A DNA stretch of 64,000 bases from Drosophila miranda (Eukaryota > Arthropoda > Insecta > Diptera > Drosophilidae), in assembly GCF_003369915.1 (NCBI RefSeq), contig NC_046677.1:27980913-28044912 (forward strand). Direction: 5' to 3'. How positions within the stretch are numbered: position 1 is the first letter of the stretch; each line of letters starts with the position of its first letter. The notes beneath the pieces were generated by a model that was not told where the DNA came from, did not search any database, and saw nothing but the letters and a program-made list of their open reading frames with translations. Positions 1-18,000 of this stretch are shown here, piece by piece. The translations under genes were made by a program, and so were the position numbers.

Positions 1-4013
<4,013 letters not shown>

Positions 4014-5713
4014 TATTCGCAGTCGAATACCTCTACAAAACTATAGCAGATACGTGCTAAAATGACAATATTTGTGTTCTATATGAAAACAGTTACTTAA
4101 GTGTTACATAGTGTACTTAAACGTTTAAAAAGAAATTAAAGAACAAATATAATTTTCGACCAGCTGTAGTTTGGATCCAACTTTGCTCAGTAGGTATCAG
4201 GATCGCTATAAATATATACAAGATAATGTACTTGAATATGTCTAAAGAATATCAATTTGAGAAAAGGTCTTTATAACTGCATATTTTTTACCGTTCCTTT
4301 TGCTTATTACGTTTTGCTTATTTTTAAGTCAGCTTTGTTCAATATTTTGCTCAATAATGAGTGTTTTTAGCTTAATACTCGGTTAGGAATAGTGTTACGA
4401 GTGTGCGCGATGTGCGGGGTGTTAGAAGGGCATGCTGAATGGATATTCTGGCTTAAAAAAAGCCGCCAACAAGAAGGCGCCATTTATGCTGATCACGTTT
4501 CAGTGTGAATTTACGATGGAAAAACACCTGAAATCATTGGGTACGAAATATATATATAAGTAATATATAAATATGGGCACACATGCCACAAACATTTTGA
4601 CTAAAGTTAGGAATGTCTAACAGTTGAGGGTCCTCCGGCGCCGCTGTGCCAGATCCGTGGTCTCACCGCATGGCGTGGCGTTCCTCCGTGTTAACCTTTT
4701 ACGACGAATTATTGAATAAATAGTTCTGCACACCGAAAGGGGTTCACTACAGCAAATGAATTATACAACATGCAAGCCCGGACCCGGACCCAGACCCGCA
4801 CGTGACACCCAACGACCCACAGTCATAAAGTTATATTTTTGTTGTTGTTGCCGTCCTGAGCTCATCATCGGCTTGGTGGCGTGCGTGCGCACTCGACTCG
4901 ACCCGTCGTCGCCGCCGCCGTTGCCGCCGAGACAATCTGTGGCCTAGCCGGGCTTATAAATGATGCACACAGTGGCACTGGAGTGGGCGTGGGGTGGCTA
5001 CGGATGTGTGGGTGTGGGCCGTGTGTTCTGCGGTGGTGGTGGCGCAGACGTAACTCTTAAGTTCGAGACTTCAACGCTTCGATTGTCGGGCTGTAATTCA
5101 ACGCCATTTACGTGACCCCCAACCTTCGCAGCCGCCGTCTGTGCTGGCTGCCGCCGCCAGGCAACGCAGCATGCTGCCAGAAATGATTGCTCTGCAGCAT
5201 GGGGAGTGGCGCCTCGTCTCGTCACGGCTCGCCCCCTCTTTCCTTTTCCTCGATGCGTTTTTGGGGTTGTGAAGGCAATGCCGTGCCGCTTGCTGTAACG
5301 CCGGATAAGGTCCAACCTTTGACAAGGACTCCAGCGAATGGCTTCTGCAAGGCTTGCATAATGTGTCCATGCCTATAGCCATAGTCAAGGGGTTGAGCAG
5401 GACTCCCTGCAACGCTAGTCAATTGGAGTGGCAACTTCCTCATGGACTCGGAAATCCAAGAGTTAATTGGACAACTGATTGGATTAATAATCAACTGCGA
5501 TTCTGGGATTGTGGTGATTGAAACAGATTCAAATTCAATATGTTCTTAGGGATCGTTTTATAACATCTAGGCAGGCTTTGAAAAAAATGCCTCAGATAAG
5601 TCCCCATAGAAATTTTACTAAAACTAACAAAATTTTCCAATGGCTTAAACATTTGGTTGTCATTCAGAAGATCAACAAATTCAGAAAAACATCTTGCTCT
5701 GACTACCATCGCC
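4014..5713. other. Intergenic stretch between ABC transporter and robl37BC
   Basis: An ATTAAA near 4135 may be the transporter poly(A) signal. The rest is AT-rich to about 4700, then GC-rich with GCC/GTGG runs. I see no convincing open frame or RNA gene. Confidence 0.5.
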
Positions 5714-6052
5714 ATGTCAGACGTTGAGGTAACGTTCGATCGCCTGTTGAAACTGCCGGGCGTCATGGGGGCTATACTGGTCAATGGCGAAGGTGTAGCG
5801 GTTCGCACATCCATGGATTCTACGTCTAGCAGCATATTTGCAGGAAAAATTCGACCGATGGTGAAGATGGCACGGTCGCTGGTGCGCGAGGTCGAACCTA
5901 CGGATGACCTTACGTATCTGCGGATGCGAACCCTCAAGAGTGAGATTCTGGTAGCCGCTGAGAACGAGCACATGATCATACTCGTACAGGATACGAATAT
6001 TTTGGATGAGGCGCGTAGGAATAGCTCATCGTCGTCCAAGAAGAGTGCATGA
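5714..6052 (+). CDS. robl37BC: Dynein light chain of the Roadblock/LC7 family
   Basis: Single-exon frame of 112 residues. It carries the Roadblock/LC7 fold pattern: helix EVTFDRLLKLPGVMGAILVNGEGVAV, then a strand-rich segment, a long helix and LVAAENEHMIILVQD, followed by a Ser/Lys-rich tail. The family binds dynein intermediate chain as dimers and helps attach cargo. Position next to Sidpn and hook matches the fly paralogue robl37BC. An in-frame, poorer start lies upstream at 5657, but the chosen ATG begins exactly at the conserved domain. Being intronless, it may descend from a retrocopy of roadblock, which is an inference. Confidence 0.85.
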   Translation: MSDVEVTFDRLLKLPGVMGAILVNGEGVAVRTSMDSTSSSIFAGKIRPMVKMARSLVREVEPTDDLTYLRMRTLKSEILVAAENEHMIILVQDTNILDEARRNSSSSSKKSA

Positions 6053-7122
6053 ATTCTGTATGCAATGTGACCATCTTTCCGCCACTCCTCTCCACGCAGC
6101 CCCTCCAGCTCCCCCTCCCACTCCATCCATCAGGTGGAAGAACTAAAAAATAACAAAATGAACAAAAAGTGCGCAGTGCACGTCATGTGGGCAGCATAAA
6201 CAAAATGGCATAAACAAGCTGCGCCAGCGGGGGGTGGGGGTATGAAGAGTCTTTGCACGAACTCCCTTTTCCCTCTTCCCTTCCCCGCCGCCGCAAATCC
6301 CAAGCACAGAGCAATACAACAAAAGTAAAATTGTGAGAGCAGAGAAAAAGAAAGCACGCAAAAATAAAATTCACATCCAGGCGAGGCAAATTGTATTTGC
6401 TTTTTTTTCGTTCATCGGAGTCGTAGTCGGCGGCGGCGGTGGCGGTGGCGGCGTCGTCCTCGTCCTCGTTGCCTCCTTTGGCCTGTGTCCTGCGGCCCCC
6501 CCACCCTTGCCGCGTTCGTTCCAATTGCTGGCAACAACCGGCTGCCGTCACGCCATCAAGCATTCATGCCAGCAACAAAAACAGCAGCACAAAACCGAGG
6601 GCCAGGAGCAGGGCAGCCTGTCGCCTGCACACTCGCACACACCCACACATACGCACGCACACCGAGGCAAAAGCTTTACACGCCTCCGCACGCGTCACAC
6701 GAAAGCACGAAACCAATTTAAGCACCCACATTCTCTCACCCAATTAGTCGCACACAGCACAGCAGCAGCAGGAGCAGGAGCAGGAGCAGCACATCGTCCC
6801 CTGCTCCCAGCCCGCTTCATCGTGCGCTTCGCCTGTCGCTGTCCCCATCCCCTGTTTTCGTCCCACGCACACACACATACACTCTGTGGGGCTTGTTGTC
6901 CTCCTCCGCCGAGTCGTTATCCTCGCGTGCGCACGCTGCATACTTTCTGGCAGGGACACGCTGCTGGATGCGATGTCTATATTGGACTTTGGGGCAAAAT
7001 ATGTCCTCCTTAAATATTTATTTCTTCTTTTTTTAAAGCAAACCCTTTCACCGATTGTTTACCAACTGTGCCTCAAACTAGTTTACAATACTTTGAAATG
7101 TGTTAGAAAATCCCGCCATGTT

Positions 7123-7313
7123 TAGTTTTAGAACATGATCTAGATTGAGAAAACACTTAATCGTTGTGCCTGTCATCGTGCCGTTTTGCAACACTGTTTC
7201 AAAGCCCTAATCGAATGGAACCCTCTTCAGTTTTAGAACATGATCTAGGTATCATTTAGTCCACACTTCAACCGAAGAATTGCTTGTTGTTGTCATTGTG
7301 CCATCATCAACGC
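7123..7313. repeat. Diverged tandem duplication, unit about 105 bp
   Basis: A 19-base match (GTTTTAGAACATGATCTAG) occurs near 7128 and again near 7232. Each copy is followed about 50-80 bases on by related TTGTTG/TTGTGCC and TCATxGTGCC blocks. This looks like one tandem duplication, now diverged. Confidence 0.55.
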
Positions 7314-10295
7314 CATAAGTAGCAGTCAGCAGTTGCCTCCGTCAGCGCCAGTAAGTTGTCGAAGAGATGGTGGGATGGGGCCAGGATACAGTGGCAGTGG
7401 CAGAGTGGGTGGAGAGTTTGTGCGCAGCCACAAAAACACCAACAACAAAGGGATGGGGTGTCTGTGCGTGTATGTATGTACGGGTGTTGGTGTACGGATG
7501 GGGACGACCAACAAGCGACACGATAATCTCGCACGTCGCATTTTTAGTTGCCGTTGCCGCACCCACCGCACTGCCGGCTCAGCCAGCACGAGTCCTGGAG
7601 TCTGGCTCTGGCAGAAAGCCAAATGTGGCAAGTGGCTGCTCCTGCTCAGTTGTGTGCCGCCACGGGGGGAGAGAGTGGGGGACGGGACCGAGTTTCCTGG
7701 AGTGGGTCCGTGTGGTTGGGTGTGAGATTTTGTGTCTGCGCGGGGCGAGCGACCGACAAATGCTTTCGAATTGCCATGACAATCAAACCGCTTACAAGTA
7801 CAGTGGGATAATATGCTAGGATCTTCGCCATTTCCTTATCCAATAATGTATGATCACATTTTCCAACTCTGTTTTGGCCTGCATTAAAATACAGTCAGTG
7901 GTTTATGACATTTACTTTTAGCAAAAATTTCGATTATTTCCTATTCCAGGATAAAGAGCAATCATGAGTGTTGTAGCATACTTGTTGGGGTATGTTTTGT
8001 ATTTCTCTTCCAGCTGATTAAGGGACCAGAGCACGTTCTGTGCCCCACAACGCCACGCTTCAGTTTCAGTGTGCGCGCCTTTTTCATGCCGTTTCGCCGC
8101 AGGCTCTCGTCTTGAGTGGTGCGGTGGGGACGGTACGGATGTGTGTGTCTCGCGCTCGCGCTCGGTCTGGGTCTGTTTATTATCGCCAGCACCCATCAAC
8201 GACCTCAACTCAACTCGCACCCGCCGGTGCCAGCCACCCCCCTCCCTGTAACGCGGGTGCAGAACTTTGTCGTTGTCGCCGCCACCGCCACCGCCACCCC
8301 CGTCGCTCCCGTCACCCCCGTCGCCGTCGTGTTGTCAGGCGAATTCCGTTGCCGCCAACGATGACGATGACAAATAAAAAACTTTGGCACGGCACGGAAG
8401 CATGCTGGCGGCATTCGCATAACGATGTCGGTGACTGCGACGATGACTCCCTCTCGGCGGAGGCCTGGAGAGGTCCTCCAACTCCTCGTGCCCCACATCC
8501 ACCCAATCGCTGCCCATGCTCAAATCCTACTTATAGCCGTAGCCCAAGCCCCGGGACCAGAGCCCCAGACTGGCGCACTTTTGAAGTTTGAGCTAAGTGA
8601 CATGCTGTTTATTGTTGAGAGTGTTAAAATGTGCGCCCTGAATCTACACGGTGGCGTTGTGTGAGTATGTGTGTGAGCTTCTATGCGGAGCAAGAAATTA
8701 TAATGCCAAGCTTGAACACCGCACGCGCAGGCCGCAACGCCTTAGCCCGAGGTGCACAGAACAAAAAAAATAGCTACTAGATAGATATTTGAATTCGAGG
8801 CTTGTGGCAGCTATGTACACAGTATATAGATAATAGGATTAAAGTACAGGTACTGATTGGGAGATCGCGAAGAGAGCAAAACTGGCAGGATATGCTCTCT
8901 CCCAGAGCTAGACCAAGCTTTTTTTCTCATTACCAACACTACTCCTGTTAAATTCGAACTCGAATCACACCAAAGAGAAGAAAAGAGATGCAGGTCTGGA
9001 GGTCTGCTCTCATTGATCTCTCTCTTCTGTCGATAGAGAGTTTTTCTTTTAGTGTATCTTTTCACTAAAGGTTCTGCATGTTACGGTTCACGTTCTCGCC
9101 GCCATGCCGCCATGCCGCCAAATATACAAACAGACAAGCGACGACGGAATAGGAATGGCTGCTGGTACGACTAGTAGCTATGTAATCCATGAATGTGCCA
9201 CAGCACAGCACAGCAGAGCAGAGCAGAGCACGGCACAGCGCCAAAGTTGCCTGGCGGTTGTGGCAGAAGATGGCAATGGCGATGGCGATGGCTGCCGTCC
9301 ATTTGTCCGTGGCACGTACTTTAGAAATTCCATGCAGATGTGCGCCGCACGCCGAGACGTGTGTTTTGATTTTCAGGCAAAAAAGGACGATGGCAAATAG
9401 CATGGTGCAGGGGAGAGGGAGGCAGAGGGAGGAAGAGGGCGTGGAGAGCAGCCAAGGCAAAGCTCAACGAACGACTGAGCGCGAACCCCAAAGAAAAACA
9501 AGCAGCAGGAGGGATTGGGTTGGGGATGGGGATGCGGTTGAAATTGTTGATGGTTGGAGCTGGAGGAATAAGGCTTTGGCTCTGGGACTGCCACTGGCAC
9601 TGGCACTGGCAACGCACGAAAGAGCAGCCAAGCGAGCAAGCCGTGAAAAAAGTGTCGACAAAAACAGCAAAGGCAACCGGCAACAGGACGACGACTCGCA
9701 GAGGATGAGTGGAAGGCCCAAAGGAAAACAGCAGCTGCACTTGTTGGTGTGAGTAACGAGCGATGCGGACGCGCCTTTTCTCCTCTGCTTTGTTGTGTGT
9801 GTGTGTGGATGGATGTAGTGGGGTTGTGGGGAAGGAGAGTGTAGTGGAGTGGATTGGTGAGTGGGAGGGGTGACCCAACACTAACGGAATAATTGCAGGC
9901 AACTCTCCGACAACACATACACATGCACACACACTCAACGGAAGCCAGACGAACAGGCGGCACCGGCTGATTTCGCACACTCTCACACCCGCACAACGCA
10001 CACACCCGCACATACAGACAGACAGCCAGAGGTCGGGTGGCGGGGCGAAGGGTCGAGATGGAGCTTACTCCTTATTTTTGTGGCTGTGGGTGTGCGGATG
10101 GATGTGAGGGTAGAGGTGGAAGTGTGAGTGGAACAGCAGCAGTTGCTCTCCATTTCCATGGTGTTTGGCGAGTGTCGTCTGAAGCGTGGATGTTGCTCTA
10201 GTAGTACACCCTGCTCTTGGTCAATGTGTAGGGTATATTGTATCTGGGATAATACGATTTCAATCTAAACCAAACTGTTAAAAGCGGAAGAAATT

Positions 10296-10425
10296 ACAGA
10301 AATTTTAAATTCGAATTTTCGAAGAATAAGAACCGTTTCGATCTTGTACCTCTGATCGATAAGGCGATATTTCGAGCATTTCCAACACTTTCGAGTTTGA
10401 ATTCAAATTTGAATTAGAAAAGTTT
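10296..10425 (+). repeat. Left arm of a ~100-bp dispersed inverted repeat
   Basis: Reverse-complementing this stretch gives the sequence at 11966-12062, sharing blocks such as CTTCGAAAATTCGAATTT, GAAAGTG.TGGAAATGCT and GAAATAT. There is one gap of roughly 20 bases in the middle. The arm is AT-rich and unlike its GC-rich surroundings. Confidence 0.65.
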
Positions 10426-11965
10426 TAGCATAAGATTTTAGTAGGTATTCCTATAGCCAAAGACAACCCAATACGCTTGTTGTTGTTGTTGCCGTATTTA
10501 GGCATTCCATGACTGTGCTGTGGCTGCTTCTGGTTGCCTTGAAGCATTGGCATGGCATGGCATAGTATGGCTTTTTAGCCGCAATGCCGCTGCAATGGTG
10601 TGAGTGTGAGTATGAGTGGTGTGGTGTGGTGTGGTGCTCCACGTCCGCCCATTCATCCGTTACGTGTGACCGTCTGCTGGTTGTGTCGCCCCTTGGCATG
10701 CCCTGATCCCTGCTGCCCGTTACGGACGCTTCCTCCCGTGGCTGGTTACATGAGAAAACTTTGAAACTGGAGACATGATAACGGGATCGGAATGGTGAGA
10801 CGCAGCACACAAAACAGTTGGACGTTGGACAGCTTGGGACGGACATGGACACGGAACACGGACAAGGGACACTGGACACCGACATGGACATGGACACGGG
10901 ACACGGACATTGGCGACCGACTGGCCCCGGCCTGCAGCAGCCAGCCCCAACGAGTGGCGGTGGCAATGTCTGATTGTTAGTTGGATTTGGACTAGGCTTG
11001 GGGTTGGAGGTGGCTTGAACCCCAAGAGCTCGAGGGACGGAAAGCAGCAGCAAGGAGCAGCAGTCGCTGAGCAGTTGCCACTTGCCAGCTATAGAAAATT
11101 GTCATAGGAATCATCATCGGCTTCGTTAGATGTGGATGTGGCCTCAGTGGTAATTGTGGGACATTTTGTTGCCAAAGTGGTGGAGCAATGTGGTTGCTGT
11201 TGTTGGCGCTACGGGTGAAGTGTGGCGGAAATGATGGTGGTGGCAGGAAGATGGTGTCTGTGTGCTGTGTGCTATGTGAGTGCGCCACACGGCCATGACT
11301 GGCTCTGATTGCCGCCGCCGCCGCCGACACTGCCACCACCACCTCAACGCAGATAAACGTTGAAAGCCTCGTCTCGTCCCTTGCTTTGGCAGGTGGCTTA
11401 TAAAGGCTAGGTCGTGTTGGGGGAGTGAAGGAGTCCGTGCGTAACTTTTTATGCCAGTCCCTTGGTAGTATCCCATTCCCCAAGGTGTCTGTCGTCTGGC
11501 CGCCTGACTGTCACAGGTGCCGCTGTGTGTGCGGGGGGACTGAAAGTGGAGCTGAGCAAGAGCCTGGCACTGACGCTGGAGGAGGATGGGCGGCTGCTCG
11601 GTTGGTTGGGTATCCGTAATAGCTAAAGAATTACACACTCACACCAAATTGGCTGAGGCAGGAAACGCAGTCGTTGCTTCATTAAGCAGAATATTTCAAG
11701 GGAACTCTCGGGCCGGCCCCCTTAGGCCATCGGCACCAGCAAAAATCTGTTAAAGAGAGCCACTGATTGTGACCAGAACACGGGATACAAACATAATCGT
11801 ACACCAGGCACTCCAAGTATCATGTGGGGTTGAAAATCCAATTGAAATTTCAATTTGATGGGGGTTCTACTTCAGTTAAATGGTTTTTGGATTCATCAAG
11901 GGTTAGGAGGATCATTTCCGTGACCTAAAGCAAGGTCTTTGAATTCTAACGCTAGGACATTTCAT

Positions 11966-12062
11966 AGTTGAATTTGAATTCAAAAACGAAAGTGCTGGAA
12001 ATGCTTGAAATATTAGCGATCGAACCGGTTTTTATTCTTCGAAAATTCGAATTTGAAAGCTC
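11966..12062 (-). repeat. Right arm of the ~100-bp dispersed inverted repeat
   Basis: Partner of 10296-10425 in inverted orientation, about 1.5 kb away. It could be a second insertion of a small AT-rich element or the opposite end of a larger old element. No transposase frame lies between the arms. Confidence 0.65.
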
Positions 12063-15000
12063 AAAACCCTTTTGCATTGTCAACACTGTTTTTAGCTGTC
12101 AACGGAGGGAGAATGAAGCTTTTTTAATCGAAAAGGTGTTTCTAGATGTGTTTTTTTGAGGACTGGGTTTAAGCCATCTCCGTTTCTTACAGTTTTAAAT
12201 GAAATCGCAACATGCAAATTGGCAATCAGCCTTCCTGGATTCATATATGTATATTTCCCTTGAAATTATAGGAATTTTTCTGCTCGATAAATCTATTTCC
12301 TCGCTCTACCACCACATCCTACATGCAGGACCTCCTAATATGGAATTTCCTCACACTTTGTGTGGCTGCTATAGCAACGATCTTTTCGCCAGGATAATTG
12401 GCCTTCCTTCTCTTTGAAGTTATTATTGTTTTCTTGCTTTTCTTTTTCTTTCTCTCTTTTTTGTGTTGCATTTCATTGATGTTTGCGCCACTGTGCCCCA
12501 GCATTGTGTGTTTTGCTTGTGTGCGCATGTATTTAAGTGGCGTCACGGACAGACAGCTGAACGTACACTTGGATTGCCCCCCTCCCCCCTCTTGTCCTCG
12601 GCTATCGGAGGATGGGGTGTGGATGTGTTTGCTAACGTATTACTTGCCACGCTCCCACATCGAGGAGTAGCTCCAGGGGTAATGACAGTACTTGGGGCAG
12701 GAGCACAAGGCAGCAGCAGCAGCAGCAGGAGCTTAACTTTCTAACACGCCACCAATTAATGGGCACAAGAAGGGGGACCAGCAGCCGAGGGGCAGGGCAT
12801 CCAGGGTGCCTTCGAATGTTTGCGGATTTGTGTTTGAACTTGAAGTCAACAACTTAAAGAAGATGCCACGCCCTGTTCCCCCGTGCCCCCGCCACATCGT
12901 CAAAAGAGAGAGGAGACAACTTTCTCAACTCTCGGCGATTATCTAGCAATTAGCGTAGAAGGCGTCGTCTGCCTGCCTGTCGGTCGCCTTGCCTCCATCG
13001 CCCCGCCAACGCCATCGTGGAAGGTTTTTTCGGTAGCTATTTTGCTGGAAATTGTAAATGTGGCAAATCAATATGGATAAGCGGGCGGTAGAATCAAGAG
13101 AAGGGCCACTGAGTGGCAGAACAATCGAGGGAACGAGTGGCAGAGAGGGGCGGTGGAGTGGGATAGAGTGGCAGAGAGGGCAAGCCTGGGGCGGTGGAAT
13201 CGAGGGACCTAGGTGGCAGAGCGAGGTGCCAGAGCGAAACCATAAAATATTTCTGACGCTCGTCAATCGTAGCTTTTTTTTTCCTGGTTTCCAGCGCTTA
13301 CCAAAGCTATACAAATCTACAAATATACAAAGCCTGAAACTGAAATATATACATATACAGATATGTAGATGGATAGGTAGAGACATTCAAAGACAGATGT
13401 ACAGTAGATGATGCCCTGAGGGACAGGTTGCTGAAGAAGAGCAATCGTTTGCACGATTAAATAGCCATGAAGTATATGGATGAAGTACTCTTTTTGTGGA
13501 CAGTTTCCTTGAGCAGATCAATCGGTTCCTTGTTCTCTTCCAAGGGAAGATTCTTAAGGACCTCAAACTTGAGAGTTTTTCCAACTTTAAATATATGTGG
13601 CTTTATCAGCCACATTGTCCTCCAGCCAATCCTTGATCTGTGCCACATTTGATTAGCATATACTCTACTCATTAGTTCACTCTTCGGATGGAGACTTCTC
13701 CCGTATCAGGGCTGTCCGCCCCAAGGCAACTTTCACTGTATATAATCCCAGACACATACAGCAGACAGCGCCCCCAAAAGCAGACCGCAAACAGCCTTGA
13801 TGACTGACGAACCGACGCTCTGGGGCCCGAACCCGAATCGAACACCACTGTGGACCCACACCCACCTTCCCCATGAGTAGAGGTCCCCAAACGGCAAACG
13901 GGTCTCGCTTTGCCCCGGTGCGTAGGCAACGGCAGCAGCATTTTGAGCGTCAAAGTCGGTCGGTCGGTCTGTTGCGTGGCAGGTCACGCTTGTTTGTCAC
14001 GCAGCAGACGGCAGACGGCAGGCAGCAGGCCTCAAAGCGGTGATGGGTGATGATGTGGCACGTGTGACGGCGGGCAGGGGTAGGTGGCAGACAACGACTT
14101 TAGTCGACTGTGGGTCCAAAGCTTCTGCGAGGGAAAATGCACTGAGGAAAAGGGTGCCTTTAAATAATAAATTCAGATTCAGACAAACAGCCGAAAATCA
14201 ATCTTTTCGCCATGCAAAACCTGATTATAATTCCTTCCTAACATTGTTTCTTTAATTTCCTCAAAATACTTCTGATCCTTGACCCTTTTTCTTTCAGTGT
14301 GATCCTGCTGCTCGTTTCATCATTTTTTTGGCCGCCAGCACGCGTGCTTTTTGCGTCAAATTTAATGCGGCAAAAGTTGTGTGCAAAATGTGGCTGAATG
14401 GCAGAATGACGGTGGCGGGGGGAGTGGAGGCTAGAGGGGTCATCTGTAGGTGGGTTTGACATGTGGCAGCCGGCGGCGGCAGCAGCAGCAAAGGCAAAGG
14501 CAAGTCATTGACGCGCAAAAGGGCGCCATGGCAAAACACGGCTCGGATCCGACAACGACCCAGGCAGGGCCTCGGATCAGGCGCAGCATTTAAAACACAC
14601 ACACACCCACACACACTGACGACCCTCACACATAGAAGGCAAACTTTTGCCACTTGTCGGCAGTGCAAAAAATATAAAAAAAAGTAGAAATAACCTCTGT
14701 GGAACCTTTTTTTAAGTTTAATTTTGTTGCCTTCAAGTTTTATAACAGAATTTTCTGCTGCAGGATGGGGCAGCATTTGTTGTATTTTCGGGTAGCAGAA
14801 TGGACGTGTGTGTGGGTGTTGGTTAACGTCATTAGGGATTAGGCTCGGGCCGAATGTTTGGTCACTCTGTTCATTTTTTTTGTTTTTTTTTTTGGTGCAT
14901 GACACTTTCCATGCAGAAATTGGATTGGAAAAAAAACGTTGCCTACATTTGCGCGCCGCTGTGTTGAGTTCCATTGTTGTTTCGTTGACAAGGCACACAC

Positions 15001-18000
15001 CTCCTCCCACACACACACATGGCTCACTCCTGGCGCAGTCGCCCGCCCACTGCCAATCCCAAAAAATGCCCAAAACGAATAAGCGACACGCGTCGTCCTG
15101 GCCATGGCCTGTCCCTGTGCCAGTCCCCAGTCCCCTGGTCCGTAGTCCGTAGTCCGTACTCCGTAGTCCGCAGTCCCACGCCCTTACCCTTGCTGTAACC
15201 CGGCCCCTCCCCCATCCACACGGAGAAAATGTCGACGACAGACGTCGCTGCCAAGCCAACATTAGCATTGAAGTGCAAACGACGCCCACACACACATAGA
15301 CATTTGCCCGCACCCCACCGCCACCCCACACACACTGGAGACTAGAGGATTGGAAGGCAGCCAAAGCGCTGCTCGAGGCTGTCGGGGGGAATGACGGGCA
15401 GGGGGGAGAGCTGCCACGCCATGCCGCAGTTGGAGCACTCACGCAAATTTCAATTTTTTTCACACCACTGCTCCGCTTCTGTTTGCGTTTGCCGTCTGCC
15501 TCTGCCATATTGCGGCCATGCCACTGCACACCCGACAAAAGGGCTCGAAGAAGGGTTAAAATTTGAAACTGAAAGAAGGAACTGACTAGTAAGATCATTA
15601 CAAAGATTTACCTATATCTTCCTTCACAAATTTATTCATCGATAGTCTTACCTCTTGATTCACGCTTCTATAGCATTCACTCTTCATCCTTCTGTAGATT
15701 CAATCATTTATTGTAAATCTTCTTAGTGGTTCATTATTTGCTTCAGCCTGTGATCCACTCATTCTTTCTGATCATAGTCCAATCATCTCCTGCTTTGCTC
15801 GCCAACTGCTTACTTTTTCCACTGCTTCATTCTGCTGATAGTTCATGCTTCTAATGGTTCATTCTCCTGTTAGTTCACTCTTCCGATAGCTATTCTATAG
15901 CTCAATTTCTCTAAGTATCAGTATTCTCTATCTTTTCGCTTCCTTTCCTTTTGTGAGGTGCGCCAAGCCGTCATGCTGTCGGTCTTCGAAGCACGCGCCA
16001 GCACACACAGACACACCCGCACTCATACACACACCAACAGTCATGCACACTCGAGCACACACCGATACACCAGAACACACAAATACACCGACACAGGCAC
16101 TGGAGCTCCATGGAGCTCTGCTCTGGCGTATTGTACGTGCTCTTACACCGCACAGTGTGGCGCACTTCCTTTTGATTTAGTCATTTTTCTCTCTTTAGCC
16201 GACAGAACCAGCAGCAGCATAAGCAGAAGGAACGCAAGGAGCAAGAGGGGCAAGAGGAGCAGAAGGAGCAGGAGCAGCAGGTCGTGTCATGGCTCCACCC
16301 GTGTGGCACCCGTGGCACCCTCTATACCGCAACGCACCGCACCGCACCGCACCGCACACAGCACTTCTTCTGTCCCCGTGCACCGCACCTCCCCTCTCTG
16401 CCACCACTTGACAAACTGCCTTTCTCGTGCCGCACTCGCCCCTTTGTTCCTGTCCTGTCCTGTCCGTGCCGTGCCGTGCCATGCCTCGTCCTCGCTCTGC
16501 CTCTGCCTTTGCCTCTGGTCCTGTCCTGCCTGTCCTGCCTGTCCTGTCCGTCCGTCCTGCTTCCGTTGCCATTGCGGCAGTGAGCGCACTTCCGAAGCTT
16601 TTCCTGTGGGGGTTTTTCCTCCCCTTTTTGTTCCGTATGTGTGGGGTTTTTCCCTCAGTTTGATTTTCATTTCTGTTTTGCCACCAATACCTTTTTGCCA
16701 GTCTCTCCAGGATCTCCAGGCTTTTTCCATACCTTTGACTCTGCATTCCGAACTCTGACTGGTCCTTCATCCTTTGGCTATTGTGTGTGTGCCTGGCCAT
16801 CAGGTGGGCTCGCCATCGATTGCGAGGATTGCAGGGTATTTACCACAGTCTACACTTTCCTGAGCTCTGGCCAAAAGGTTGCATGTTGCCGGCTGTTACA
16901 GGGCTACTGGCACTGCCACTGCCAGTACTACTGCCTCCCCTTCTCTGGCCCGGGGGGTGGGGGTGGCATGGCATACAGTGTGGACTGCTCTGGAGTGGCA
17001 GCCAGTGGGGCCTGTCAAGTCGACCAGAAACATTGGCAGCATTGTTGGTGTTGGTGTTTGGGTTCGGGTTCGGGGGCTTAGCAGAACCGTAGCCATAGCC
17101 ATAGCCCAGGCCAGAGATGTGTGGCAGAAGCAGTAGCAGTAGCAGTCGCAGGCGGTGTGGCAGGAGACTGCAGACCCAGTCAGAGTCATGGACGTGGCAG
17201 AGCTTTTAGCGCCGACAACAACGAGGACGGCGACGATGACGGTCATGACGATGATGGCGCTGGCGGCCTGGCCTGCCTGGCCTGCCTTCTGCCCCGGCCT
17301 CGATCTCGGGTCTCGGTGTGGCTATAAACGATTTATGTGTGTGCCAGCACCACATGACTGCCCCCAACCCATGCCGCATGCCACACAGGCTACAGGCCAC
17401 CCCCCTGTGACCCCCGTCCGCATTCAAGTCATCGTTCAGTTCAGTAATTTGGCTGACGGCGACGGCAGCTGGCAAACGCGCTGGCTGGCTGGCAACATGC
17501 GCCAAGTGGATTGGGGGTGCTCCGACTCCTACTCTCTTCCTGCCTCCTGCCTCCTGCCTCCTGCCACATGCCACGTGCAACTGTGGGTGAATGCGTAGCT
17601 CTCTGTGTTTCTGTCTGTGTGTGCGCTCGACTATGATTACACCTGGCTAAGCCGCATAAAAAAAGAGCCAACGACCCAAGCGGCTCGCACTTACGCGGCT
17701 CCGTGTGACCATCATTGGAGGCGGAGGAGGAGGCTCCGATTCCCCAATCCCCAATGCCCAGTCCCTAACGAAAGGCCGTGCACTCGGACACATGGTGTGT
17801 GGATGCTAATTGCTCATTACGCCTCGAAGAATTCTCAGACGAGGTTCTCGCACCGTTGGTAGAGGAGGTGGCTCTTCCATAAGGGGTTTGCTTTTTTATT
17901 AAATATGCCTGTGGCCAAAAATAGAGAGGGTAAAGTCTCTAATAGATGCTTTAACGAGACATCTCTGGGAGCCCTTAAAATGAATATATGATTTACATTC

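Noticed and set aside
9321-10013. 230- and 212-codon overlapping frames on the minus strand
   Set aside because: Two overlapping frames of similar length with Cys/Val or Pro/Ser-His/Thr runs reflect repeat sequence, not coding.
14294-15598. 434-codon open frame on the minus strand in the Sidpn upstream region
   Set aside because: Composition follows CA/TG and GC-rich simple repeats, with no domain, signal or splice partner. Several overlapping frames in the same block are equally open.
15958-16758. 266-codon frame with His/Thr-rich and Ser/Cys-rich blocks
   Set aside because: Made from CACA, CACCG and CCTGT tandem tracts; an equally long antisense frame exists.
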